A stretch of DNA of 64,000 nt, from NCBI GenBank assembly GCA_019022495.1, contig JAFEKR010000005.1, forward strand, positions 1,984,001 through 2,048,000, read 5' to 3'. Origin of the DNA: Epichloe hybrida. Its lineage: Eukaryota; Ascomycota; Sordariomycetes; Hypocreales; Clavicipitaceae. The notes under the pieces are model-generated. The model made no database searches. It saw nothing but the letters and a program-made list of their open reading frames with translations, and had not been told where the DNA came from. This document shows, piece by piece, positions 35,733-45,265 of the stretch (position 1 is its first letter; every line of letters starts with the position of its first letter). A program made the position numbers and the translations under genes.

Positions 35733-37072
35733 ATGGATTTCAAGAACTTGGGCAAGAACTTCTCGTAGGTGCAGCCACTCATTGGAACTACTTTCAAGAA
35801 CTACTTTCAAGAACAACCACCAGCAACATAACAACAAGCTTTCTTACCTGGTAATATAGTGATTTCAGTGCGTCGCTGACGCCTTCTGCCTCGCGTATCT
35901 TCCAATTCACGAAAGAGCAGTTTGGTCAGGCCGAAGATAAAGTATGGGATCTGTTAACTTTGGGTCACGCCTATCTTCTGCATTCGCTAATGAGGTCATT
36001 CTATCCTAGACCCAGCTGCCCCCTGACTATATTGATCTGGAGAAGAAAGTGGATGCATTGAAGCAGGCCCATCAAAAGATGATTGCAGTAACGTGAGTGT
36101 CCGTGGTGCTCCAAAATGATATCGTGGTCTCTTTGCAAGCTTGCACTAAATCTGTTCTGCGAACAGCTCGCAATATTCGAACGAGGCGTACGATTACCCC
36201 CCCAACATCAAAGAAACATTCCAGGATCTGGGGAGAACTGTCAGCGAAAAGGTTTCGCTTCTTTCCTCAGCAACGACCACCGCGGAGGCGCAGGCTGCTC
36301 TCATCGCACCTCCAAGCGCAAAGCCGCAGCCCAAGACATTTAGCCATGCTGTTGCAAGAGCCAGCCTGGCAAGTAGCCAGCTTCTGCACCAAAATCATAC
36401 TGGAGCTGGCGAAGACCCATTGGCAACGGCTCTTGAAAAGTATGCCGTCACAATGGAAAGGGTTGGCGAGTTTCGTCTTGCACAGGACTCTCAAATTCAA
36501 AGCAGTTTTCTCGCCGGTTGGAACACAACACTGAACACCAACCTGAACTTCGCCACTCGAGCTAGAAAGAATGTTGAGCGGTCTAGACTGTCTCTTGATG
36601 CTGTCAAAGCACACGCAAAGGGAACAACTTTTAAGCTGGGCGGGCAGGGTTCTCGTGCCGACCAACAGCATGAAGAACAAGAGCTTAGTCCTGAGGCACA
36701 AGAGGAGATCGAGAAAGCGGAAGATGAATTTGTGACTCAGACCGAGGAGGCGGTTGGAGTAATGAAGAATGTGAGTCCTCGTGAAAGCTGATATCACTCG
36801 TATGACACGCACCTAATTGTTCTTTCAATCACCAGGTTCTGGACTCCCCTGAGCCCCTTCGCAATCTGTCTGAGCTTATTGCCGCCCAGCTTGAGTACCA
36901 CAAGAAGGCTTACGAGGCCCTCAGTGAACTCGCACCGATTGTCGATGGTTTGCAGACCGAGCAAGAGGTAAGTTGTTGACCGAAACCAACTCATGTGTGC
37001 TTCGAACATAGTAAGAACTAACTGATCAACCGCCAGGCCAGCTACCGAAAGAGTCGTGAGGAAGCTTCGTAG
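35733..37072 (+). CDS. BAR-domain membrane-curvature protein (Gvp36-like), 322 aa
   Basis: Six exons: 35733-35764, 35860-35941, 36010-36092, 36167-36770, 36836-36967, 37037-37072. All introns are 65-95 bp with GT..AG ends, and phases match at every join. The start MDFKNLGKNFS has context ACC ATGG. The spliced protein reads SDFSASLTPSASRIFQFTKE, then a long charged helical region with ETFQDLGRTVSEKV, ALEKYAVTMERVGEFRLAQD, RARKNVERSRLSLDAVK and a Glu-rich block. It ends ASYRKSREEAS. This matches the fungal BAR family of yeast Gvp36, a Golgi-vesicle protein involved in endocytosis and membrane bending. It is predicted to be an all-alpha dimer with no membrane segment. Exon 4 carries most of the BAR domain. 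Confidence 0.87.
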
Positions 37073-37499
37073 TGACGAGAAACTGGGCCTCTTATCATGT
37101 TACTTTGCCATGAGCAGCAGATTGCCCTTTATTTTGACTTGCGCGGGCTCCGTCATGCTGTAGTGTACAAATGTCGCCCGAAAGCTGCTAGATCGCAGAT
37201 TGTAAAGGTACAAAGTACCGCTGTTGTAGCTTACTTGATTGTTTCATTTTGTCGCGTTTGTTTTTATGTTCTGGAATTTTATATCCGTTTTTCACATAGT
37301 CTTTTCGCAATTAGAGGAGACGACAAGACGAGGAGGTCCTCCCCTTAGTGCAACATGCAATCATCTCATGACTAAATACGGAATAATTACTCCATACAAA
37401 CTCTGTACGTAGAAATAATCACTTAAGCTATGTGATGAGGAAAACGAATAATTGTTTTTCGTTTTTAAAAGTTTGTTTCTCCGTAATAAATGCTGGACA
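37073..37499. other. Intergenic, nothing recognised
   Basis: 3' flank of the BAR gene. Short overlapping frames without motifs; AT content rises toward the MITE relic. Confidence 0.5.
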
Positions 37500-37912
37500 C
37501 ACCTAGCTAGGTACTTATTTTGCCTAATAAAAATCATTGCATTGAAGGGAACTTTATATACACTACTAAATTATACTATAATATTTATACTAGCAATTGT
37601 CCAAGTTATGAAGAGCTACATTGCATGTCTTATACCAGCTTAGAGGGGGCTTGCCGCGAGTAAGGCTACTGCTTATAGCTACTGTAGCTATTATTAATAC
37701 CAAATTTCTTATAAAATGATGATTGCTGCTTAGGAGGCCTTTATGGCCTGCGATGCATCGCGATGCTCGAATTCGAGGTGTTGTTAAAGGCCTAGTACGC
37801 GTTGCGTAGAGTTCTCTTGCCGCGTAATGTTTGTCAAAATTACACTCCACTCAGCCAACTCAAAAAAGTGGGTCAGTACGCAAGTGTAGTCAAGTCTTAC
37901 GGTCAAGGAGAT
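37500..37912. mobile_element. Decayed relative of the hairpin MITE
   Basis: Its middle (CACTACTAAATTATACTATA, about 37560-37582) and right end (GTGGGTCAGTACGCAAGTGT..CAAGGAGAT, 37867-37912) match the MITE at 44733-44973. Its left terminal repeat is not clear. It is longer than the 241-bp MITE, so it may hold an insertion or be a different family member. It lies about 200 bp upstream of the cystathionine beta-lyase start. Confidence 0.55.
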
Positions 37913-38113
37913 GAAGCTGCTGCTTGTTAGTCCGTACTAACATCCGCTTCTCTCACTTCGCAGAGCGCAGAGCGTTTAGTCTGTATTTTCTTTTTGTCTC
38001 TAGACATTGACAACCTCAGTTCAGTTACCCTGTCTTCTTCTGTTCAGAGCAGCACAAATATTTTTGCCAACACAACGAAAGGTTCAGTCACACGGTTGCA
38101 GTCGCTCGCAGCA

Positions 38114-39520
38114 ATGGTTTCGTCTACTGCCACAAGTGATAACGTGCCGAAGTTCCCGGGAGGACCTGCGCAGAGGACCGATCTTGACGGCCACGACTTG
38201 CCGCCATCTCCCGCACCATCAAGCCCTCGCAACGGTCGGCGGCGATATGCATTGGCGACAGAGCTGGTTCACACAGAGGGCAAAGACCAGTACGGAGCCT
38301 CCAGCATTCCCATCTACCAGTCCGCTACTTTCAAGCAAGCTTCAGCTGCTGGAGGTCAGCAGGAGTACGATTACACTCGATCCGGCAACCCTACTCGAAC
38401 ACATCTCGAGAGGCATCTAGCGAAAATAATGAACGCGAACCGCGCACTAGCAGTGAGCTCAGGCATGGGCGCATTGGACGTGATTACTCGCCTGCTGCGA
38501 CCAGGCGACGAAGTCATTACTGGAGACGATCTTTACGGCGGAACTCATCGCCTGCTTACTTACATGGCGACCAACCAGGGTATCACGGTCCATCATGTCG
38601 ATACTACCAGAGTTGAGGCGGTTCAAGAACGAGTATCAGACAAGACTGCCATGGTCCTGTTGGAGACGCCGACAAATCCCCTGATCAAGATTGTTGATTT
38701 GGCTTCCATTGCGCGCATGGCTCATGATGCCAACCCCAAGGCGTTAGTAGTTGTCGACAATACTATGCTCTCTCCGATGCTATGCAACCCCTTAGACTTG
38801 GGTGCCGATATCGTTTACGAATCTGGAACCAAATACTTGTCTGGCCACCACGATATCATGGCTGGCGTAATTGCCTGTAATGAGGCTGCCATTGGGGACA
38901 AACTGTTTTTTACTATCAACTCGACAGGTTGCGGTCTCTCTCCAAATGACTCGTTCCTACTCATGCGCGGTGTCAAAACGCTGGCCATTCGCATGGAAAA
39001 ACAACAGGCTAGTGCGCAAGCGATCGCGGAATTTCTCGAGTCTCACGGTTTTCGGGTGCGCTACCCCGGTCTTAAATCACATCCACAGTACGACCTACAC
39101 TGGTCCATAGCTCGAGGAGCCGGCGCAGTTTTGTCTTTCGAAACAGGCGATGCAGGTATCTCGGAGCGAATTGTGGAAGCTGCTCGTTTGTGGGCAATCA
39201 GTGTAAGCTTTGGATGTGTGAACAGCCTCATTAGTATGCCCTGCCAAATGAGCCATGCTAGCATTGACGCCAAGACTCGGAGAGAGAGGCAAATGCCCGA
39301 AGATATCGTTCGTCTTTGTGTTGGTATAGAAGACGCTAATGATTTAATCGAGGACTTATCTCGTGCAGTAAGAGTTTTCGCTATATGTCTTATACATTAC
39401 CTTACTAATTCGATACTGCGATAGCTTGTCCAAGCCGGTGCTGTTGCTGTTACATTGGACGGGTTCCATGCTACAGGAAGCGCTGAAGAGGTCGGCAAGC
39501 AGCCGCTGATTGCGGACTAA
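38114..39520 (+). CDS. Cystathionine beta-lyase, 449 aa
   Basis: Two exons: 38114-39367 and 39425-39520, joined by a 57-bp intron (GTAAGA..ATAG). The first in-frame ATG is 38114 (context GCA ATGG); the frame is open further upstream but without ATG. The protein is a PLP-dependent Cys/Met-metabolism enzyme: YDYTRSGNPTR, SSGMGALDVI, GDEVITGDDLYGGTHRL, LETPTNPLIKIVD, VVVDNTMLSP and the PLP-lysine motif SGTKYLSGHHD (Lys near residue 240). The wording around that motif and the length favour cystathionine beta-lyase (Neurospora met-2, yeast STR3 type), which cleaves cystathionine to homocysteine, pyruvate and ammonia. Cystathionine gamma-synthase is less likely. The C-terminus DGFHATGSAEEVGKQPLIAD comes from exon 2. 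Confidence 0.88.
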
Positions 39521-40127
39521 ATGACTCCATCTGCAAAAGTCATGATTTACCATCCGGTAACACGCTCTACTTTACTTGGCTATGCTGTTGTGCAAAGGTG
39601 AGAATAGTTATTCAGAAACACGCAGCAGTGTGTCAATGCCGTCATGCAATCAACTAAATTTAATTGCATAGAGTCGGGTCTTAAACCACATAGAACAACC
39701 TGGGATAGTCATAAAAGCGTATCCAGGCGGAAAACTGCGCCTCGGGGCTCGTGATTAGAGGCAAAGAAATGTATTAAGGATAGGAATCATTGCTACATCA
39801 TGACAACATTGGCCACTTGACATATCGCAGTTTCAACTCGGTGATTAGCGCAACCAATTATGTACACAAAGGAAACCTCTTGGATTTATTTTAAGACACG
39901 GAGTGATGAAGTAAATTCCATACGGTCATCAGTTTCTCGATTCTGAGTCATTGATAACAAGAGCAGAAACAAGTCACGGCGTCATTGTATATGATCATCG
40001 TTGCAAGAACAAGAAATGAAGACCAAGTTTGGCTCAGAAGTAGAAGGGACATGACAGATTAAGTCCAAGAATTCTTATGGCTCTCCCTATTGTCCTAACT
40101 AATCAACATGAACTTGAAAAGGAAAAA
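39521..40127. other. Convergent intergenic region
   Basis: 3' flanks of the cystathionine beta-lyase and TMS1 genes, 607 bp. No coding frame or repeat was recognised. Confidence 0.55.
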
Positions 40128-41743
40128 TTATGAGAAATCGAATCGTTCAGGGAGAACAATGGGTGCGACCAAGCTCCAAATGTAAAGACCATAACATACC
40201 CAAGCACTAACGATCTTGATCCAGCTAGCTGCATATGTTCGGCCCACGGTGGCGAAGTCCCCATTCTTGGTGCTTTCTTCGGACTGCATTGTCAACAAGG
40301 TTGAAACCCATGCGGTAGCCAGGAAAAAGATTATGTGAAACACGGTGTAGCTGTATTGTGTCCGAGACCGTTCGTCATCATGAGGCGTATCATCACCTGA
40401 GTCACTCTCGTCTTCTGAAAGAAGAGCGTCGGCAGGCAAACTACCTTCCTCTACAGCCCGCCTTAGGGCTTCAGCTCTCATCTCTCTCCGAGCACTAGGT
40501 TGTTGCGTGACCAAGTCGTGCTCGTCATCATCGGGCAGTCGTATACCGTTTGGGTTGTTACCAAGACCGAGACTTTGTGTAGCTGCACGGGTCGTTGTGT
40601 ATGCAACAGTCAGCATAGTGACGATTGCACCAATGACGACCGATGTTGTCCGAGTCCCCTGAGCCCGAATCAACGGATTGCAATGCTTGTCGTCTGGTTC
40701 CATGGACACAGCAGACATTGTGAGATAAGTGCAATAAATCGCGACCATGGCAGCTTGTGCCAAACCAGCCTTCGGATTGACCTCTTGTATACTCGGGTGA
40801 ATAGATATGACAGACACCACCAGCCAAAAGAGCATGTTTATGGTGATGACGGCCTGGTTCATGTGGCACTCACCCTTTGCAAAAAAAATATACTGCAGCA
40901 CTGTCATGGCAATTGATCCAATATACATAGCCAGGGTGCTTCCGATGAGAACAAACCGCCAGAACCTCGAATCTGTATCCTCGATCTGAACCAGACAATA
41001 CTCGGCCCACGTATGTGCTAAATCAACGAGAAGAACTAGTCCGAGAATGAGGAAAAGCATAGCGCAAATCAACGATATGTAGTTTCCCCAAAAAATGAAG
41101 AACTCATTCGGTATGAGAAAGGCGACAACTATTAATGCAAGCCAGACGATGACTTTAGGGCCCCAATACCCATTTTGTATCGCGGCTCGAGGATGCTTCG
41201 AGGACGTGACACCAAACAGCAAACCGGCGAGAACGATATGGAAGAGGCCGAGCGCAAAATTAATTCGGTGCACAGCAAGCCACCCGTAACATTCGCCCTT
41301 CGGGCAGTTGATCTTGACGTAATCCAGAGCTAGGTGTTGTAGTTTTTCGATCGCCCAGGGAGTGAGCATTATCCATGCTAAAATCGAATTCACCAGAAGC
41401 AGGAGGGCGTATGCAATACGTGTAGCGACACTTCAACAACTATTAGTCGCCATTTAAATTACATAGCTCCTTGTTCTCCCCGGGTAGCGGGTTGAGAGAC
41501 GAACTATGTGAAGTTAGAACAACAGTGTAGACATACCTGTTACCACACTTGCCACAAGCACTGCAAACCATGGAACAGGTCGCAGCACCACAGCAGCTTG
41601 CCGCAAAGGAGACAATCTATAAATTTAGTTTGTCAAAGGTCGATCTGCGAAGAAGAGAAAAAAACCCATCTGGGGAATTCAGATTACCGTACAGTGCCTA
41701 TGCTCGGGACTGCGAGCAGCGGAAGGGACAAGAGGGCACCCAT
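40128..41743 (-). CDS. TMS1: Tms1/Serinc-family membrane protein, 477 aa
   Basis: Three exons on the minus strand: 41743-41693, 41616-41537, 41430-40128. Introns are 76 bp (GTACGG..ATAG) and 106 bp (GTATGT..GAAG). The spliced start reads MGALLSLPLLAVPSIGT, then a Cys-rich stretch SCCGAATCSMVCSACGKCGN, then VATRIAYALLLLVNSILAW. About ten hydrophobic helices follow, with WFLVV-type and IHPSIQEVNPKAGL segments conserved in the Serinc/TDE family. A long acidic loop (DESDSGDDTPHDDE) precedes the last two helices. Yeast Tms1 is a vacuolar membrane protein; Serincs have been linked to serine-derived lipid synthesis or lipid scrambling. Length and topology are typical. The splice phases are exact. 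Confidence 0.9.
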
Positions 41744-42460
41744 CTTGGCTGAGCGAAGTGCAACCAGTGGTGTGTCGTATTCGGAAGCCTTTTCAGGTCG
41801 AAATCGTGGCTTGAAGGGATGAGTCTTTTCGACAGAACTGACCGTCTACGCCCGGGTCATAGGGGAGACGTGTGGAATAGCGATATTGTTTGCGAAGCTA
41901 ACAGGTGAGGATGTGGACTCGAGCTGATCGTCAGGTTCGCGTTCATCCATATCAAGTGGAGAACAGAGGTGGTCCAGCTGCTTACGTAAAGCAGGGTGTG
42001 CGAAGTCCTACAGAAATTACCCCTACAGGACTGTGCACACCATATCCTTAACAGTATTTCCATACGCCCTGCGATTTGCAATGCTCATCTGTTAATACGT
42101 GTCAGAAGAATAATCAAAAGCATGTGACACTTGCCAGCGTGACTTTGACGTGTCATCTTCATTTAATATCATTGGTGCAGCATGCTATGGAGGGCCCCGG
42201 TTGCAGTACAGGCAGATGCGTCCACCAAAGCACAAATGCACAAATTTGTGCTGCATATCACATCACACCTTCTTCCTTACAGTGGTGATTCCTCTACAGT
42301 ATTCTCTCTGGTAAATCCGTTCACGTATACTGTAGCAGTCATGTTACGATGCAATGAGGAAAATTTCTGTCGGGATGCGCAGGCCGTTCGTGGGTAGCGG
42401 TTCGAGTCATTACGCCGCAGAAGGTGAGCAAGAGAATCCAATATTACATCTCTCAATATC
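41744..42460. other. Divergent intergenic region
   Basis: Shared upstream region of TMS1 (minus) and the unrecognised gene at 42461 (plus). Short overlapping frames without motifs. No RNA gene or repeat was recognised. Confidence 0.5.
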
Positions 42461-43400
42461 ATGACTGCATCGACCATTCTTGGTCTTCAACGTTCCTTTA
42501 CCAAAGAGGACCTGAAGGACTCTGCCATTATGTAACTGGTGCCCCCCTCCGTTATTAATCTTTCACCGCTTTACCACCTGATTCGCGCTGACCTGACGTC
42601 TGCATTTCAGATATAATGGCCTTCCACAGATGCAGTCCGAGATGTGTATCGACATGAAACATGTCAGAGAACTAGTAGGGCTCATCACTCGACATGGCCA
42701 GCTTGGGAAGTTCAGTTTCCATCTGGTCCACCAGCATGATCCTATCGCCCGTGACACCATCAGACTTGAACCGGACATCGGTATCATACGTGGAAAGTGG
42801 AACAAGGCTACCACAAGAGACTCTATTGATCTTACCAATATACACGGAGTCGTCTTCAAGTTCGTACCCGCGCACAGCCGGCTCGTTCCGTACCAATTCG
42901 GCCAAGGGCCGTCGCCAATCTGCTCCGGAGATGTGGATGACGAATTCGTTCTGGATTTCACCAGATACCTCGCCAAAAATAATCCCACCAACATCTTTGC
43001 GCTCGAAGTCGTTCATCCTGTCAACGGCGGACAACCCAACGAATGCACCGCGGAGGTGGAGGTGGACAAGTTGGGTACCGTCGTGCTACCTAAGTCATCC
43101 GTGAATGCACGGCATTTCCTTCCCACAGGTTGGCCCGGCCTCCTCCAGCCTGGCGACGGCGACCCTCCACCAGGCCAAACGTGGGCCAAGAAGGTTTATG
43201 AGTCCCACAAGGTCTTCGTCAACAAGCCGATCGGGACCGCAAGGGAACTAGTCGACGAGTTGGTTCGCCAGGGTGTTCTTAACGCCGACGTGCTTGAGAC
43301 AACGCAGCTTACTGCGGATCTCGCTTCCCTCGGGGCTGTCGGTCATTTGCCTCCTTCTGTACTACAATTTGAGCCATACAGCAACAGCACGGGGGCCTAA
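42461..43400 (+). CDS. Unrecognised protein, 286 aa
   Basis: Two exons: 42461-42531 and 42611-43400. The 79-bp intron (GTAACT..TCAG, branch CTGAC) is phase 2 and joins DLKDSAI to IYNGLPQMQSE. I do not recognise the family. The protein is soluble, rich in beta-type hydrophobic/polar alternation, with His-rich patches (LITRHGQLGKFSFHLVHQHD) and no signal peptide, membrane helix or clear catalytic motif. Codon use is GC-rich and clean, unlike the RIP islands, so it looks functional. It is convergent with a broken phosphotransferase 66 bp away. The start is the first ATG in frame with a splice to the long exon; the exon-1 assignment is moderately sure. Confidence 0.65.
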
Positions 43401-43466
43401 AACTATATAAAACTTGTTTCATTGAATAGGGGTCAGCTAGGTACGACAACCTATTCACAATATAAC

Positions 43467-44405
43467 CTAACGCAGACAGAACGCCTCAAGGCACACGAGG
43501 TCCGGGTGTCCTTCTGCAAGAGGCAACGCCTTTTCTTTTTCGGGCCGGCGATCAAACCCGTAAGTTCGGAACAAACCGAATAGCCTCCCAGCTTCGATCG
43601 CTCGTTTGTCATCGTCAGAAATATGTCCAGTCAGGTCGTAGAAGGTTTTCCAAAACTGCGCTCGGAGGAAGTTGTGTTCAGGATGAAAGAGCCAGCGTGA
43701 CGATGTTTGTACGCCAAGGACAATTTCGAGACCTCCTAGGGATGTGCCAAAGGGGGTAACCATGGCGTCGGCCCAGTCGACGATGCCAGTGATGCATCCA
43801 GTGTTCTCATCTACGTGGATGTTCATCTCTAGAAGGTCATCGTGGTTAAGTACCATTGGATAGTCCGGCCGAAAGAGTAGCGGAAGGCCTTGGCGTACTC
43901 CATCTAACTTCAATTGAAAGCGTTCGGGCAAGGATAGGGAAAGTTGGTCGAGGATCTTGGAATAATGGAATTATGACACGCGCGCCCACAGACCTCGCAA
44001 AGTCCTGCGCGGTTCGAACTAGGCGCTGTTCCATCCCAGGGGCGAGGAGCTGACGCCGAGCTCGACAGAAGGCGACTCCTGCCACGAGATCCATCTCGTA
44101 CACATAGACATCGCTCAACATGCCACAGAACTTGCATTGGGGAACGAACTCTCGATAAGTTTTCCGTGCCTGCCGGATGATTTCGATATTCAGGGCTGAG
44201 TTGCGGAATTGGACGACCTTCGGCCGCTGACCAGCGGATGTTGCCACGGTATAGCTGGTCTGACCCTGTACAAGGGTCGGCGAGACTGGGCCCATGGTGA
44301 TGCTTGCGGCAGTGAGGTTACAGACATCTTTAGTGACTATTTTTTGCCCTCCGCCCTCGCTGCATATAGAGAAATATCCATCGCAGGAGCTTTGTGGTCG
44401 CGCAT
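43467..44405 (-). pseudogene. Broken APH/choline-kinase-like phosphotransferase
   Basis: The C-terminal part (43467 to about 43960, minus strand) has the kinase catalytic-loop pattern LNHDDLLEMNIHVDE and the metal-binding IVDWADA, typical of aminoglycoside-phosphotransferase-like fungal enzymes. The N-terminal part (about 43975-44340) lies in another frame and contains VYVYEMDLVAGVAFCRARRQLL and DFAR. Between DFAR and HYSKILDQL only about 23 bp remain, with a TAA in the downstream frame, where relatives I recall have some 20 residues. That points to a deletion plus frameshift; an intron there would be under 40 bp. A second break fits at an A-run (about 44338-44343): an ATG at 44405 opens MRDHKAPAMDISLYAARAEG and then needs a one-base shift to join IVTKD. 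The substrate of the former enzyme is unknown. AT-rich repeat DNA begins just upstream. Confidence 0.65.
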
Positions 44406-44732
44406 GATGAGGGTACCCCACCCCACAAGGGAAAGAGTGAACAATCACTCGAGCCACGCCTCACATTCATCAGTAAAAATAAATATAAATATGAAGCTAA
44501 AATATTTAAAGCCCTTGCTACTAATTACCCCTCCTAATAATATTATATTATAATAAAGCTAGAGGTAAGTAAGCGAATAAAACACTAATAGTAATTAATA
44601 AAGGAGTAAAGAGACTAGAGTAAAGCTAAGAGCAGAGAGGTTAGAGATAAGCGCGGCAACATAGTAGGTCCTAGGATAACTAAGCGTAGTTACCTAGCTA
44701 CTAGCTAGTTACATATGCGTAAGGCGGGGTAT
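44406..44732. other. AT-rich decayed DNA
   Basis: Runs of TA-rich sequence with no frame or terminal repeats, similar in composition to the RIP islands. It ends at the GTAT flanking the hairpin MITE. Confidence 0.45.
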
Positions 44733-44973
44733 ATCTCCTTGAGGACCGTAAGACTACACTTGCGTACCGACCCGCTTATTTCACCCAATCAATAAAGGGT
44801 ACTTTCTATGCACTACTAAATTACACTATAATATTTATACTCACAATTATCTAAGCTATAAATATTATAGTGTAATTTAGTAGTGTATAGAAAGTACTAT
44901 TAATCTGATAATTTTAATTAGGTGGAATAAGTGGGTCGGTACGCAAGTGTAGTCTTACGGTCCTCAAGGAGAT
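44733..44973. mobile_element. Hairpin MITE, 241 bp
   Basis: Terminal inverted repeats of about 53 bp (ATCTCCTTGAGGACCGTAAG..) that differ at only two positions. Inside them lies a second inverted pair built on CACTACTAAATTACACTATA, so nearly the whole element can fold into one hairpin. It is flanked on both sides by GTAT (44729-44732, 44974-44977), a candidate target duplication. It has no coding capacity. Confidence 0.82.
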
Positions 44974-45013
44974 GTATGCCCTAGCCTAAAGCTAGTATCT
45001 TTCTAGCAGTAAC

Positions 45014-45265
45014 TGTTGGACCGCGAAGCTAGGGTTCAATGTGACCACCTCTATTGAGTTGTCCGACCCTGTAAGAGGGTGCGGACTACGGCTTAAATAC
45101 CTAAGTACCTCTACCATAGGTAGGGTGCTAATATAGTGCTAAAACGTACTATGCAATTACAAAGATTATAGAAAATGACTAGCTAGGGGTAGACTCTTGT
45201 CTTAGCTAGTTAAGTAGCAAGACTATTATACAGCAGGGATTAATTATGCCCTTGTAGGTGTAACA
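45014..45265 (-). repeat. Copia E left LTR (3' LTR)
   Basis: 252 bp. The outer start is intact (TGTTGGACCGCGAAGCTAGG); the inner end is mutated (GTAGGTGTAACA for GTGGGTGCAACA). Confidence 0.92.

Noticed and set aside
36097..36812. Frames of 120-180 codons on both strands within the BAR gene
   Set aside because: They lie in other frames over exon 4 or read through introns. The spliced BAR protein accounts for the region.
26634..43400. Secondary-metabolite or other biosynthetic gene cluster
   Set aside because: The genes are unrelated primary-metabolism and membrane functions with no synthase, tailoring enzyme or cluster regulator.
43930..43968. An intron joining the two halves of the phosphotransferase
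   Set aside because: It would be about 38 bp, shorter than any other intron here, and would still leave out a segment expected in the family.
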